From: Pseudomonas californiensis
GTDB taxonomy: Bacteria; Pseudomonadota; Gammaproteobacteria; Pseudomonadales; Pseudomonadaceae
Assembly: GCF_021147775.1 (NCBI RefSeq)
Contig: NZ_JAGTPK010000006.1
Span: 62,001-126,000, forward strand
Direction of reading: 5' to 3'
DNA: 64,000 bases
Under the pieces are notes generated by a model, which saw only the letters and a list, made by a program, of their open reading frames with translations, did not search any database and was not told the origin of the DNA. The translations under genes and the position numbers were made by a program. The first letter of the stretch is position 1, and each line of letters begins with the position of its first letter. Positions 27,250 to 36,581 of the stretch are shown piece by piece.

Positions 27250-28404
27250 ATGAATGACATGACTGAAAAGCCGCCCGCGCGCAGCCAGGCCGCGACCGTG
27301 GTCACGACCGAATCGCCGAGCGTAGCCGGTCGCAACTGGCTGACCCTGATCGAGCGTTACAGCCTGATCTGGCTGTCGCTTCTGTTGCTGGTGGTGTTGC
27401 CCCTGTGCCTTGGCGATTTCCGTCTGGGTCTGGCAGGCAAATACCTGAGCCTGGCGTTCTGTGCGGTGGGCATGGTGATGATCTGGGGCTACGGCGGGAT
27501 CCTCAGCCTCGGTCAGGGGGTCTTTTTCGGCCTCGGCAGTTACATGATGGCGATGTACCTGAAGCTCGAAGCCACCGCCACGGACGAAGCCGCCAGCGCG
27601 CTCGCCGCGTTCTACGGCTCGGCACTGCCCGATTTCATGATCTGGAACAGTGTCGACGCCCTGCCCTGGTGGTGGAAGCCGTTCGAATCAGCGACGTTCA
27701 CGCTGGGCGCCATCCTCGTTCTTCCGGCGCTGCTGGCGTTTCTGTTCAGTTACGCCTACTTCAAGAAACGCGTCGGCGGGGTGTATTTCTCGATCATCAC
27801 CCTGTCACTGGCCTCGATCATGTCGATCATGATCATCGGCCAGCAAGGCTATACCGGCGGCGTCAACGGTCTGACCGACTTCAAGACCGTGTTCGGCATG
27901 AGTCTGCAAACACCGCAGACGCCGTGGATTCTGTACCTGATCACCACCCTGCTGTTGCTCGCCTGTGTGGCCATGTGCGGTTTCATTCTGCGCAGTCGCC
28001 TCGGCAAAGTGGTGGTGGCGATTCGTGACCGCGAGGACCGTGTGCGTTTTTCCGGTTACAACACCGCGCTGTTCAAGGCGTTCATCTTTGCCATTGCTGC
28101 GCTGATTTCAGCGTTGGGCGGCGTGATGTTCATGTTGCAGGTGGGGCTGGCATCACCGTCGCTGGTGGGCATCATTCCCTCGACCGAAATCGTCATTTAC
28201 GCCGCGCTGGGCGGTCGTCTTTCGCTGGTCGGGGCGGTGTACGGCACGCTGCTGATCGGCGCGGCAAAAACCTATCTTTCGGAAAACTTCGTCAGCTTCT
28301 GGCAGTACTTCATCGGCTTCCTGTTCATGGGCGTGGTGCTGTTTCTGCCCACCGGGCTCGCCGGGTTGTTACAACGCCTGAGCCGCAAGGAGATGCAGTC
28401 ATGA
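27250..28404 (+). CDS. urtC: Urea ABC transporter permease UrtC
   Basis: This is the second, LivM-type, channel subunit, 384 residues. After a polar 30-residue N-terminus, helices carry AVGMVMIWGYGGILSLGQGV and the insert typical of UrtC. The contact loop VVVAIRDREDRVRFSGYN is present. It starts 1 nt after the urtB stop and overlaps urtD by 4 nt, so expression is tightly coupled. Confidence 0.92.
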   Translation: MNDMTEKPPARSQAATVVTTESPSVAGRNWLTLIERYSLIWLSLLLLVVLPLCLGDFRLGLAGKYLSLAFCAVGMVMIWGYGGILSLGQGVFFGLGSYMMAMYLKLEATATDEAASALAAFYGSALPDFMIWNSVDALPWWWKPFESATFTLGAILVLPALLAFLFSYAYFKKRVGGVYFSIITLSLASIMSIMIIGQQGYTGGVNGLTDFKTVFGMSLQTPQTPWILYLITTLLLLACVAMCGFILRSRLGKVVVAIRDREDRVRFSGYNTALFKAFIFAIAALISALGGVMFMLQVGLASPSLVGIIPSTEIVIYAALGGRLSLVGAVYGTLLIGAAKTYLSENFVSFWQYFIGFLFMGVVLFLPTGLAGLLQRLSRKEMQS

Positions 28405-29138
28405 GCGCCATGTTGCTGAGTGTGGAAGACCTGACCGTGTCATTCGATGGCTTCAAGGCCGTGGACAATCTCAACTTCTACGTCGAAGAAAACCAGGTGC
28501 ATGTGGTGATCGGCCCCAACGGCGCTGGCAAGACCACGCTGCTGGACATGATCTGCGGCAAGACCCGTCCCAGCGCTGGCAGCATCCGCTTCAAGGACCT
28601 GCAACTGGCCAACATGATCGAGTATCAGATTACCCGGGCGGGCGTCGGTCGCAAGTTTCAAAACCCGTCGGTCTATGAAGACCTCACGGTGCGCGAAAAC
28701 CTGGACATTTCCTCGCCGGACAAGCGCGGCCTCTTCAACTGCCTGTTCGCCGGGAAAAACGCCGCGTTGCAGGCCGAGATCGAACAGACCGCCGACATGA
28801 TCTTCCTCAAGGATCAGTTGGGCCGCAAGGCAGGCCTGCTGTCCCACGGCCAGAAGCAGTGGCTGGAAATCGGCATGTTGCTGATGCAGCGACCCGAGCT
28901 GCTGTTGCTGGACGAGCCGGTCGCCGGCATGAGCGCAGGCGAGCGGGAAAAAACCGCCGGCCTGCTCAAGCTCATCGCCAAGGGCCGGGCGATGGTCATC
29001 ATCGAGCACGACATGGAGTTCGTGAAATCGGTGGCCGACAAGGTCACCGTCCTCCATCAGGGCAAGACCCTGGCCTACGGTTCGATGGATCAGGTGCAGA
29101 ACGATCCTCGCGTCATCGACGTCTATCTGGGGCACTGA
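28401..29138 (+). CDS. urtD: Urea ABC transporter ATPase UrtD
   Basis: This is a LivG-type ATPase, 245 residues. Walker A is GPNGAGKTT (about 39), the UrtD-like switch region AGVGRKFQNPSVYEDLTVRE follows, then the LLSHGQKQWLEIGMLL signature and Walker B LLLLDEPVAGMSA. The start codon overlaps the urtC stop. It works with UrtE to power import. Confidence 0.92.
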   Translation: MSAMLLSVEDLTVSFDGFKAVDNLNFYVEENQVHVVIGPNGAGKTTLLDMICGKTRPSAGSIRFKDLQLANMIEYQITRAGVGRKFQNPSVYEDLTVRENLDISSPDKRGLFNCLFAGKNAALQAEIEQTADMIFLKDQLGRKAGLLSHGQKQWLEIGMLLMQRPELLLLDEPVAGMSAGEREKTAGLLKLIAKGRAMVIIEHDMEFVKSVADKVTVLHQGKTLAYGSMDQVQNDPRVIDVYLGH

Positions 29139-29140
29139 AC

Positions 29141-29830
29141 ATGCTGAATGTCTCGCAACTCAACGTGTATTACGGCGACAGCCACGTGCTGCGCGACCTG
29201 AGCCTGGAGCTGGCACCGGGCGAGTCGCTGGCGATCATGGGCCGCAACGGCATGGGCAAGACCACGCTGCTGCGCAGTTTGGTGGGCATGCTGCCGACCC
29301 GCAGTGGCAGCATAACGCTGTCGGGCCGGGAACTGGCTGGCAGCAAGAGCTATGACCGCGTCGCCGCGGGTGTCGGCTTTGTGCCACAAGGGCGGATGAT
29401 CTTTCCCTACCTCAGTGTCGAGGAAAACATCCTGACCGGCATGCAGGGGTTGCCTGCCGCGCCCATCCCGGATTACATCTTCGAATACTTCCCGGTGCTG
29501 TTCGAGATGCGCCGACGCAAGGGCGGCAACCTGTCAGGCGGCCAGCAGCAACAACTGGCCATCGCCCGGGCGCTGGTATCCAACCCCAAGGTGCTGATCC
29601 TCGATGAACCCACCGAAGGCATTCAGCCGTCGATCATCAAGGACATTGCCCGCGCGCTGAACCTGTTGAAAAAAGAGCGCGGCTTTTCGTTGATTGTCTC
29701 GGAGCAGGTGCTGTCGTTCGCCATGGCCGTGGCCGACCGTTACCTGATCATCGAAAAAGGCGAATTTGTGCACAGTGAAGTCCGCGAAACCGTCGACCGC
29801 GAGCGCATCCTGCGCTACCTCACGATCTGA
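29141..29830 (+). CDS. urtE: Urea ABC transporter ATPase UrtE
   Basis: This is a LivF-type ATPase, 229 residues, with Walker A GRNGMGKTTL (about 36), FVPQGRMIFPYLSVEEN, signature LSGGQQQQLAIARALV and Walker B VLILDEPTEGIQPSI. The open frame extends upstream through urtD, but the ATG at 29141, 2 nt after the urtD stop, gives the family N-terminus MLNVSQLNVYYGDSHVLRD. The urease genes begin 14 nt downstream. Confidence 0.92.
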   Translation: MLNVSQLNVYYGDSHVLRDLSLELAPGESLAIMGRNGMGKTTLLRSLVGMLPTRSGSITLSGRELAGSKSYDRVAAGVGFVPQGRMIFPYLSVEENILTGMQGLPAAPIPDYIFEYFPVLFEMRRRKGGNLSGGQQQQLAIARALVSNPKVLILDEPTEGIQPSIIKDIARALNLLKKERGFSLIVSEQVLSFAMAVADRYLIIEKGEFVHSEVRETVDRERILRYLTI

Positions 29831-29844
29831 CCGGAGACAGTGCC

Positions 29845-30285
29845 ATGCTGATCCTCGACCGCATCCTCGGCCAGGCGAGTGACCCTGCCCTCGCCGACCG
29901 TCTGCACGACCTGAGCCACGCGGGCCAATTAGAAACCCTGAGCCTGTCCGGCGCGGACATTCAGCGCCATCGCCTGCGTCTGACCAGCGACCAGGGAACC
30001 GACTGCGCCATTCGCCTGGAGCGGCATCAGCAGTTGCGCAATGGTTCGGTGCTGATGCTCGACAGCCAGCGCGCCATTGTCGTGCAGATGCAGGATCAGA
30101 CCTGCCTCGACCTGCGACCGCGCGACACGGCAGCGGCGCTGGAGCTGGGTTATTTCGCGGGCAACATGCACTGGGCCGTGCGGTTTGCCGGAGACACCCT
30201 GCAAATTCCGCTCAACGGCCCGGAAGCCGACTACCTGGAGCGTCTGGCCCCCATGCTCACGGACGGACGAGTGCAGCGCGCATGA
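29845..30285 (+). CDS. ureE: Urease accessory protein UreE (nickel chaperone)
   Basis: This is a 146-residue nickel-delivery protein. The C-terminal domain has the key [13 protein letters not shown] segment with the nickel-binding histidine. The His-rich C-terminal tail found in Klebsiella UreE is missing, so nickel storage capacity should be low. It is placed before ureF and the structural genes, unlike the common ureDABCEFG order. The stop overlaps the ureF start (ATGA). Confidence 0.88.
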   Translation: MLILDRILGQASDPALADRLHDLSHAGQLETLSLSGADIQRHRLRLTSDQGTDCAIRLERHQQLRNGSVLMLDSQRAIVVQMQDQTCLDLRPRDTAAALELGYFAGNMHWAVRFAGDTLQIPLNGPEADYLERLAPMLTDGRVQRA

Positions 30286-31013
30286 ACACGCTGGCCAGCA
30301 CGTTACTTGCGCTGCAACAGGCGGACAGCTTTTTCCCCGGCGGCGCAGTTGCCTGGTCGTGGGGCCTGGAAACGCTATGGGCCGACGGTCATCTGGGCAC
30401 CCCGGCAGAAGCGTCGCTGCCGCGTCGACAGAGGACGGCTCGCCATGACCGCAGCACAGAGGTCCGTCAGTTCGTCGAAGGACAACTGCGTCACCGCTGG
30501 AACAGCTTCGATCGGGCCTTTCTGCTCGCCGCCTGGCAGGTGGCCGATGATCCGCAGGCGCTGACCAGGCTGGATGCCCGCGTTGAGGCGCTGACTCTGG
30601 CTGAAGAATTGCGCGTGGGCTCCAGGCGTGTGGGTCAGGCATTTCTGAGTGTGCATGCAGCATTGGGCACGACCGGCGCAGCGCCCTGTCAGCAGCGCAT
30701 TCTGAGCGGCGAAGCGCTCGGGCATCTGCCGGTGATGCAGGGCCTGGTCTGGAGACAGCTCGGCCTGCACGATGATCATTGCCAACTGGCCGCCGCCCAT
30801 GGCCTGAGCACCGGTCTGGTCAGCGCCGCCGTGCGGCTGGGCGTCATGGGCCACGTCGATGCACAGCGAGTGCTGACCGACATTCAACCGCTGATTGCGC
30901 AGTTAATGGCCGAGGGGCCACCTGACATCGATCACGTCAGCGGTTTTACGCCCATGGCCGAAATTGCCGTGATGCGACACGAAACCCAGGAACTGCGTCT
31001 GTTTGCCAATTGA
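30282..31013 (+). CDS. ureF: Urease accessory protein UreF
   Basis: This is a helical accessory protein (243 residues) of the UreD-UreF-UreG complex that loads nickel into urease. Family features include [23 protein letters not shown] at the start (residues 8-30, discontinuously conserved) and the PLIAQL and HETQELRLF region at the end. It overlaps ureE by 4 nt and is followed after 37 nt by the structural gene. A somewhat divergent N-terminal loop (about 35-60) is unlike standard UreF. Confidence 0.85.
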   Translation: MNTLASTLLALQQADSFFPGGAVAWSWGLETLWADGHLGTPAEASLPRRQRTARHDRSTEVRQFVEGQLRHRWNSFDRAFLLAAWQVADDPQALTRLDARVEALTLAEELRVGSRRVGQAFLSVHAALGTTGAAPCQQRILSGEALGHLPVMQGLVWRQLGLHDDHCQLAAAHGLSTGLVSAAVRLGVMGHVDAQRVLTDIQPLIAQLMAEGPPDIDHVSGFTPMAEIAVMRHETQELRLFAN

Positions 31014-31050
31014 CCCGACCTCACACCAACGCCAACGCTGGAGCCCCGAC

Positions 31051-31746
31051 ATGCTGCTGACCCCGACCGAGCTGGAACGGCTCACCCTCTACACCGCCGC
31101 CGAGCTGTCGCGCAAACGCCGTGGCAAGGGCCTGCGGTTGAACTTTCCGGAAGCATCGGCGCTGATCGCTGACGAAATTCTCGAAGGCGCTCGCGAGGGG
31201 CGCAGTGTGGCCGAACTGATCGGTTTCGGCTCGACGATTCTCAGCACCGACGATGTGATGCCTGGAGTGGCCGACCTGTTACCCGTGCTGCAGGTCGAGG
31301 GCACGTTTCCCGACGGCACCAAGCTGGTCACCGTACATCAACCTATCCGGCCAGGGCTGCTGCCGCTGGTGGTCATGCCCACTCCGGGTGAAATCTTCTC
31401 GCCCGAGGGCGACATCCAGCTCAACAGCGGTCGGCCAACCGCCACGCTCAGGGCCGTCAACACGGGAGATCGTCCGGTGCAGATCGGCAGTCATTACCAT
31501 TTTTTCGAAGTCAACAAGGCGCTGGATTTCCCCCGCGACGTGGCCTTTGGCATGCACCTCGACATCCCGGCAGGCACGGCGGTGCGCTTCGAACCGGGAG
31601 AGCTGCGCGAGGTGCAATTGGTGCAGTTCGGCGGCACTGGCGACATCCACGGCTTCAGCGGCCTGACCAATGGCAACCTGCACGACCCGGCCTGCAAGCT
31701 TGCAGCACTGGGGCGCGCGCGCGCCCAACAGTTCAAGGGAGCCTGA
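31051..31746 (+). CDS. ureAB: Fused urease gamma-beta subunit (UreA-UreB)
   Basis: This is one protein of 231 residues carrying both small urease subunits. Residues 1-100 are the gamma subunit ([35 protein letters not shown]). Residues from about 110 are the beta subunit ([48 protein letters not shown]). About ten residues link them. The same fusion is known in Helicobacter and in some pseudomonads. A TTG-opened frame runs 48 bases further upstream, but the ATG at 31051 has GGAG in front and gives the true UreA start. It assembles with UreC in the cytoplasm. Confidence 0.92.
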   Translation: MLLTPTELERLTLYTAAELSRKRRGKGLRLNFPEASALIADEILEGAREGRSVAELIGFGSTILSTDDVMPGVADLLPVLQVEGTFPDGTKLVTVHQPIRPGLLPLVVMPTPGEIFSPEGDIQLNSGRPTATLRAVNTGDRPVQIGSHYHFFEVNKALDFPRDVAFGMHLDIPAGTAVRFEPGELREVQLVQFGGTGDIHGFSGLTNGNLHDPACKLAALGRARAQQFKGA

Positions 31747-31749
31747 GCG

Positions 31750-33462
31750 ATGGCCACGATGACCCGCAAGGAATACGCCGCCATGTACGGCCCGACCGTA
31801 GGTGACGCCGTGCGACTGGGCGATACCTCGCTGCTGGCCGAGGTCGAATTCGATCACTCGGTGCCCGGCGATGAATGCCTGCACGGCGGCGGCAAGACCC
31901 TGCGCGACGGCATGGGCCTGATGCCCGGCCACGACAGTGATGACGGTGCGCTCGACATGCTGATCTGCAATGCGCTGATCATTGACCCGGTCATCGGCAT
32001 CGTCAAAGGCGATATCGGCATCAAGGAGGGCCTGATCGTCGCCATCGGCAAGGCGGGCAACCCGCAGATCATGGACGGCGTTCACCCGCAATTGATCTGC
32101 GGCGTGGCGACGACTGTGCGCGATGCCGAAGGGCTGATCGTCACACCGGGCGGCATTGATGTGCATGTGCATTTCGACTCTGCGCAGCTCTGCGATCACG
32201 CGCTGGCAGCAGGCCTTACGACATTGATCGGCGGCTCGCTCGGCCCGATCACGGTCGGCATCGACTGCGGCGGTGAATGGAATGTCGGCAAGATGCTCCA
32301 GGCCGCCGAGGCGTGGCCGATCAATTTCGGTTTTCTCGGCCGGGGCAACTCCAGCAAACCGGAATCGCTGCTCGGCCAACTGCGCGGCGGCTGTCTGGGG
32401 CTTAAAATCCATGAGGACTGGGGGGCGATGCCCGCTGTGATCGACACTTGCCTGAAGGTGGCGGACGAATACGATTTCCAGGTCCAGCTGCACACCGACA
32501 CCCTCAACGAATCCGGCTTTCTGGAAGACACTCTCGCGGCCATCGGCGACCGCACCATTCACATGTATCACACCGAAGGCGCGGGCGGCGGCCATGCGCC
32601 GGACATCATCAGCGTTGCAGGCAAAGCCAATTGCATCCCCTCCTCAACCAACCCGACCAACCCCTACACGGTGAACACGTTCGACGAGCACCTGGACATG
32701 ATCATGGTCTGTCATCACCTCAATCCCGATGTGCCGGAAGACGTGGCCTTCGCTGAATCACGGGTGCGACCGCAGACTATCGCCGCCGAAGACATTTTGC
32801 ATGACACCGGCGCGATTTCGATTCTCGGCTCCGACAGCCAGGGCATGGGGCGCATCAACGAGGTGATATGCCGCACCTGGCAGCTCGCCTCCAAGATGAA
32901 AGACCAGCGAGGTCGCCTGCCCGAGGAGACCACCGCACTCGGCGACAACGAACGCATCAAGCGCTACATCGCCAAATACACCATCAACGCAGCGCGGGTG
33001 TTCGGAATCGACAGCTACATCGGCTCGCTGGAGCCGGGCAAACTTGCCGATCTGGTGCTGTGGCGGCCAGCCTTCTTCGGCATCAAGCCGGAACTGGTGG
33101 TCAAGGGCGGCTTCATCGTGCATGGCGTGATGGGCGATTCTGCGGCGTCGCTCTACACCTGCGAACCCCTGATCATGCGTCCGCAATGGGGTGCTTTCGG
33201 GGAAGCGAAGCAGGCGCTGTCAGTCAACTTCGTCAACCATCTTGCGGTCGAGGCGGACACCGCCGCACGGCTCGGGCTCAAGAAAGCGCTGCTGCCTGCG
33301 TTCGGCACACGCACCCTGCGCAAGTCCGACATGCTGCACAACGATGCCTGTCCGGACATCCGCGTCGATCCACAAACCTTCGATGTCTACGCCGACGGCG
33401 AGCGTCTGTATTGCGACCCCGTCAGCGAAGTACCCCTCGCGCAACGCTACATGCTGCGCTGA
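31750..33462 (+). CDS. ureC: Urease alpha subunit (catalytic)
   Basis: This is the nickel-containing catalytic subunit, which hydrolyses urea to ammonia and carbamate. All core residues are visible: His139 and His141 (GIDVHVHF), the Lys219 that is carbamylated ([10 protein letters not shown]), His248 ([11 protein letters not shown]), His274 ([15 protein letters not shown]), catalytic His322 (MVCHHLNP) and nickel ligand Asp361 (GSDSQGMGR). Length is 570. The part just after the first histidines is unusual: [14 protein letters not shown] stands where most ureases have GGGTGPA and a Thr-rich stretch. It starts 3 nt after ureAB. Confidence 0.93.
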   Translation: MATMTRKEYAAMYGPTVGDAVRLGDTSLLAEVEFDHSVPGDECLHGGGKTLRDGMGLMPGHDSDDGALDMLICNALIIDPVIGIVKGDIGIKEGLIVAIGKAGNPQIMDGVHPQLICGVATTVRDAEGLIVTPGGIDVHVHFDSAQLCDHALAAGLTTLIGGSLGPITVGIDCGGEWNVGKMLQAAEAWPINFGFLGRGNSSKPESLLGQLRGGCLGLKIHEDWGAMPAVIDTCLKVADEYDFQVQLHTDTLNESGFLEDTLAAIGDRTIHMYHTEGAGGGHAPDIISVAGKANCIPSSTNPTNPYTVNTFDEHLDMIMVCHHLNPDVPEDVAFAESRVRPQTIAAEDILHDTGAISILGSDSQGMGRINEVICRTWQLASKMKDQRGRLPEETTALGDNERIKRYIAKYTINAARVFGIDSYIGSLEPGKLADLVLWRPAFFGIKPELVVKGGFIVHGVMGDSAASLYTCEPLIMRPQWGAFGEAKQALSVNFVNHLAVEADTAARLGLKKALLPAFGTRTLRKSDMLHNDACPDIRVDPQTFDVYADGERLYCDPVSEVPLAQRYMLR

Positions 33463-33504
33463 GCCCGAACCGACCGACTCGAACCCGACCGCCCAGGAAA
33501 CCAG

Positions 33505-34170
33505 ATGATGAGCTTGCCAACCCCCTCGCCCCTGACTGTCTCTGAACCGCTCCCTCACCCCGGCGCTGCACGGGTGGGTATTGGTGGGCCGGTCGGCTCT
33601 GGCAAGACCCGACTGCTTGAACAATTGATCCCGCGCTTCATTGCCCGCGGTACCGAGCTTGCGATCATCACCAATGATCTGGCCACCCGCGAAGACGCCG
33701 AGCGCGTGCGACGCAGTGGTCTGATCGACCCGCAACGGGTACGTGCGGTGGAAACCGGTGCGTGCCCGCACACGGCCATTCGCGAAGACCCGACGCTCAA
33801 TCTGCAAATGGCGGACGAACTGGAGGTGCAGTTCGACAAACTCGATCTGATACTGATCGAATCAGGGGGCGACAACCTGGCCTCGACTTTTTCGCTCGAT
33901 CTGGTGGATTACTGGATCTTCGTCATAGATGTCGCTGGCGGCGACGATATCCCGCGTAAACGAGGGCCCGGCGTGCTGAGCTGCGACCTGCTGGTGGTCA
34001 ACAAGTATGATCTGGCGCCGTACGTGGGGGTTGATCTGCCACGCATGCGGCGCGAATCCGCCGAGGCGCGCAAAGGCAAGCCCGTGCTGTTCACCAATTG
34101 CAGCACCGGTGACGGCGTTGACGAGGTCGTCGACGCCATCAGTCGCGCCGTTCTGTTCGACCGTCCATGA
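33505..34170 (+). CDS. ureG: Urease accessory GTPase UreG
   Basis: This GTPase drives nickel insertion. The 221-residue protein has the P-loop [11 protein letters not shown] (about 25-35), the nickel-binding motif [11 protein letters not shown] with its Cys-Pro-His, [15 protein letters not shown] and the base-recognition [10 protein letters not shown]. Two adjacent ATG codons (33505 and 33508) are possible starts; AGGAAA lies 4 and 7 nt before them. The stop overlaps the ureD start. Confidence 0.92.
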   Translation: MMSLPTPSPLTVSEPLPHPGAARVGIGGPVGSGKTRLLEQLIPRFIARGTELAIITNDLATREDAERVRRSGLIDPQRVRAVETGACPHTAIREDPTLNLQMADELEVQFDKLDLILIESGGDNLASTFSLDLVDYWIFVIDVAGGDDIPRKRGPGVLSCDLLVVNKYDLAPYVGVDLPRMRRESAEARKGKPVLFTNCSTGDGVDEVVDAISRAVLFDRP

Positions 34171-35024
34171 ATGCGCCACAGCCGCAATTACTCAGACGGA
34201 CCGAAGCCTGCGCCCATATCGGTTTCAGCAAAGCGCCGTCTGGGATGAGCTTTGTTTCCCGGCAAAGCGTTGGTTACCCCTTTCACCTGGGTCGTACACT
34301 GAAATTACCGCAGGACCCACCCGACATGGCGGCGGTGTATCTGCAATCGTGTTCGGGCGGCCTGTTTGCCGGCGATCACCTGCATCTGCACGTTCAGGCT
34401 GGGCCGGGCGCGCAAGTGCACGTCAGCACCGGCGCGGCGACCGTTGTCCACAGCATGCTCGAACAACCGGCCAGCCAGACTGTCACGCTGATCGCCGAAA
34501 CCGGTGCGCTGCTGGAATACCTGCCGATGGCCACCATCCTCTTCCCGCAAGCACGGTTGCACAGCCAGGTAAAGGTGACCCTGCACCCCGACGCTCGCGT
34601 GATGATCTGCGACGCGTTCTGCCTGCACACGCCACAGGGCGACGCAGGGCTGCCGGGTTTCTACCGGGCAGACCTTGAAGTGCGCTGCCCGGCCGGAACA
34701 TTGCTGGCCGGTGACCGACTGGCGCTGACCGGCGAAGACCTGCAGCGCCATGCACCGGGCGTCAACGGGCCATTCGAAGCCCTCGCTACCTTCATGCTGA
34801 TCGGACATGACCTGCCAGTCGATCAATTGAAACAGATACTGCGCGACGTGGTGTGCAACGTACCCGACAGCTATGCAGGCGTCAGCAGCCTGCCCAATGA
34901 CTGTGGCGTATCCATACGGATCATGACGACCAACGCCGTGGTCCTGCGCAGCCTGTTACACCTCGCCTGGGCCAGCATCCGACTGCATTTCACCGGCGTA
35001 GCCCCCAGGGTTAGACGCAAGTGA
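34167..35024 (+). CDS. ureD: Urease accessory protein UreD (UreH)
   Basis: This scaffold protein binds apo-urease and receives nickel from UreG through a tunnel. It is 285 residues, mostly beta strands, with the family segment [20 protein letters not shown] (about 58-77) and [11 protein letters not shown]. In the usual operon ureD comes first; here it is last, and its ATG overlaps the ureG stop. No plus-strand terminator follows directly. Confidence 0.87.
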   Translation: MNAPQPQLLRRTEACAHIGFSKAPSGMSFVSRQSVGYPFHLGRTLKLPQDPPDMAAVYLQSCSGGLFAGDHLHLHVQAGPGAQVHVSTGAATVVHSMLEQPASQTVTLIAETGALLEYLPMATILFPQARLHSQVKVTLHPDARVMICDAFCLHTPQGDAGLPGFYRADLEVRCPAGTLLAGDRLALTGEDLQRHAPGVNGPFEALATFMLIGHDLPVDQLKQILRDVVCNVPDSYAGVSSLPNDCGVSIRIMTTNAVVLRSLLHLAWASIRLHFTGVAPRVRRK

Positions 35025-35036
35025 AGCCTTGACGAG

Positions 35037-35069
35037 AAAAAGCCAGCAGCCGGAAAACCGGGTGCTGGC
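35037..35069 (-). terminator. Terminator of the minus-strand reductase gene
   Basis: GCCAGCA-G-CCGG and CCGG-G-TGCTGGC form an 11-bp stem with one G-G mismatch and an AAAA/TTTT loop. On the minus strand it is followed by five T residues, so it ends the gene starting at 35732. It may also stop plus-strand transcripts from the urea operon weakly. Confidence 0.75.
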
Positions 35070-35087
35070 CTGGAGCCTGCCCTGGCG

Positions 35088-35732
35088 TCAGATCCTGATG
35101 AAGTTTTGTGCCGACAGCGCACCAAAGGGCAGCGACGCCAAGGGACCACCCACGTCGAGCGTGCCCAGGTCCGATGCGGCAAAGCCAGCGTCCTCGATGA
35201 GCTTGCGGACTTGCGTCTTTGCCGCAGCATCATCGCCAGAATAAAACGACACACGCTTGCCGCCTGACACGTCAGGCTGCGACAACACGCTTGCGTCGAG
35301 GTGATTGAACGCTTTGACGACCTGTGCACCCGGCACGTAATGACGAAACACTTCACTGGAGTGCAGTCCCCCTAGGTCCACGGCTTTGATGCCATAGGCA
35401 GCAAGCGGGTTTGCTGGATCGTTGGCATCGGACGAATCGGGGTCGATGAACTCTACCGGGTTGGTCGCATCGATCACAATGCGCCCTTCCCAGGCGGGCA
35501 AGCCGCTCAGTACTTTTTCAGCGTCCACCCAGCGCACTGCCGCAATAACGATATCGGCAGCGGCGGCCTCTTGTAGCGTGCCTGCCTTGATGGATGGACC
35601 GAGTTCCTGCACCAGCGAGGCCAGTGACTCAGGACCGCGGCTGTTGGCCAGAATCGCTGAAATGCCTTTGTTGGCGAACGCCCGTGCGATGTTTGAACCG
35701 AGTGCGCCAGAACCGATAATGCCAATACTCAT
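35088..35732 (-). CDS. NAD(P)-binding F420-reductase-like oxidoreductase
   Basis: This is a 214-residue Rossmann protein of the NADP-oxidoreductase coenzyme F420-dependent family. The dinucleotide site GIIGSGALGSNIA is at residues 4-16, followed by IVIDATNPVEF and VVKAFNHLDASVL. Pseudomonads lack F420 as far as known, so members here are thought to be NADPH-dependent reductases of another substrate. The Rrf2 regulator upstream on the same strand and a dyad like the rrf2 operator in its promoter suggest redox or electrophile control. Confidence 0.8.
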   Translation of the reverse strand: MSIGIIGSGALGSNIARAFANKGISAILANSRGPESLASLVQELGPSIKAGTLQEAAAADIVIAAVRWVDAEKVLSGLPAWEGRIVIDATNPVEFIDPDSSDANDPANPLAAYGIKAVDLGGLHSSEVFRHYVPGAQVVKAFNHLDASVLSQPDVSGGKRVSFYSGDDAAAKTQVRKLIEDAGFAASDLGTLDVGGPLASLPFGALSAQNFIRI

Positions 35733-35836
35733 GATGTTTTCCTGACTGCTTGAAGGGCTTGGAAGGAGCTGCCAGCACGCCCGAAAGCTGACAGCGGTGT
35801 CCAGGGAGCTAACGGCGAAGCCGTCTATTAAAAACT

Positions 35837-35856
35837 ATGTCGACGTCACATCGACA
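35837..35856. promoter_or_regulatory. Operator-like dyad upstream of the reductase gene
   Basis: ATGT-N7-ACAT (35837-35851) overlaps the perfect repeat TGTCGA-N7-TCGACA (35838-35856). The dyad before the rrf2 gene has the same ATGT-N7-ACAT layout, so the Rrf2 protein may bind both. It lies about 105 nt upstream of the reductase start. Confidence 0.45.
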
Positions 35857-35888
35857 ATTAAAGTCAAGCCTTTGAAAGGTCAGAGCAA

Positions 35889-36335
35889 TCACCACACCAG
35901 CGGGATGCTGAATTTCCCGAGTCGCGCCACTTCGGCTGCCATGTCCGCGACAGTGATTTTCGCCAGTTCGTCCTCCAGCGCCGCACGAGCGCGATCCAGA
36001 GTGGGACGCAAGGCTTGCAGAATATTCCCGCCCACTGCGCAATTTTCGCAAGGGGGCACTCGATGCACTGAAAACAACTCCGTGTCCTCAACTGCCACAT
36101 ACACATCCAGCAACCGTATCTTATCTGCGGGCCTGGCCAGTAACGCACCGCCGCCGGCCCCCAGTTGGGAACGTGTCAGACCTGCCTCGCTCAGCCGAGA
36201 CAGCAATCCGCGTATGACCACAGCACCCGTGTGGGCCGAGAACGCGAGGTCCTCGGAACGTAGCGGCTTGCCGTCACTGACAGCAAGCGCCGTCAGGGTA
36301 TGGACGGCAACGACAAAGCGGCTACTGGTTGGCAT
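35889..36335 (-). CDS. Rrf2 family transcriptional regulator
   Basis: This is 148 residues with an N-terminal winged helix (LRSEDLAFSAHTGAVVIRGLLSRL is the recognition region, about 26-49) and an Rrf2 wing GLTRSQLGAGGGALLARP. Two cysteines in PPCENCAVG (about 94-99) replace the three-cysteine iron-sulfur set of IscR, so it may sense thiol chemistry instead. It is transcribed toward the reductase gene (156 nt gap) and carries its own dyad upstream. Confidence 0.88.
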   Translation of the reverse strand: MPTSSRFVVAVHTLTALAVSDGKPLRSEDLAFSAHTGAVVIRGLLSRLSEAGLTRSQLGAGGGALLARPADKIRLLDVYVAVEDTELFSVHRVPPCENCAVGGNILQALRPTLDRARAALEDELAKITVADMAAEVARLGKFSIPLVW

Positions 36336-36357
36336 GGTGTGACATCCTGCTTAATAC

Positions 36358-36378
36358 ATAATGTGTCGACGACATTAT
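36358..36378. promoter_or_regulatory. Operator-like dyad upstream of the rrf2 gene
   Basis: ATAATGT and ACATTAT form perfect 7-bp arms around a 7-nt spacer, 22 nt before the rrf2 start codon. Rrf2 proteins usually bind dyads of this size and repress themselves. Confidence 0.6.
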
Positions 36379-36581
36379 TACACTCTTACTTCATCGTCAA
36401 CAGTCGTGACCTTTATTTTCATCCGACCGTGCGTGGGCATTAAAAGCACAGACCGGGAGAGTGACGAACAAAAGTCCTAAGCTAATGACTGAACGGTATT
36501 TAAAAGATATTTCTTAGAACCTTATGCTCCATGGCACTGCGACTCCATTTCACTGCGTCTTACCCGACCGAAGAGCATGCC

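Noticed and set aside
35037..35069. Reading the hairpin as the terminator of the urease operon
   Set aside because: The T-run is on the minus-strand side, so the main direction is that of the reductase gene.
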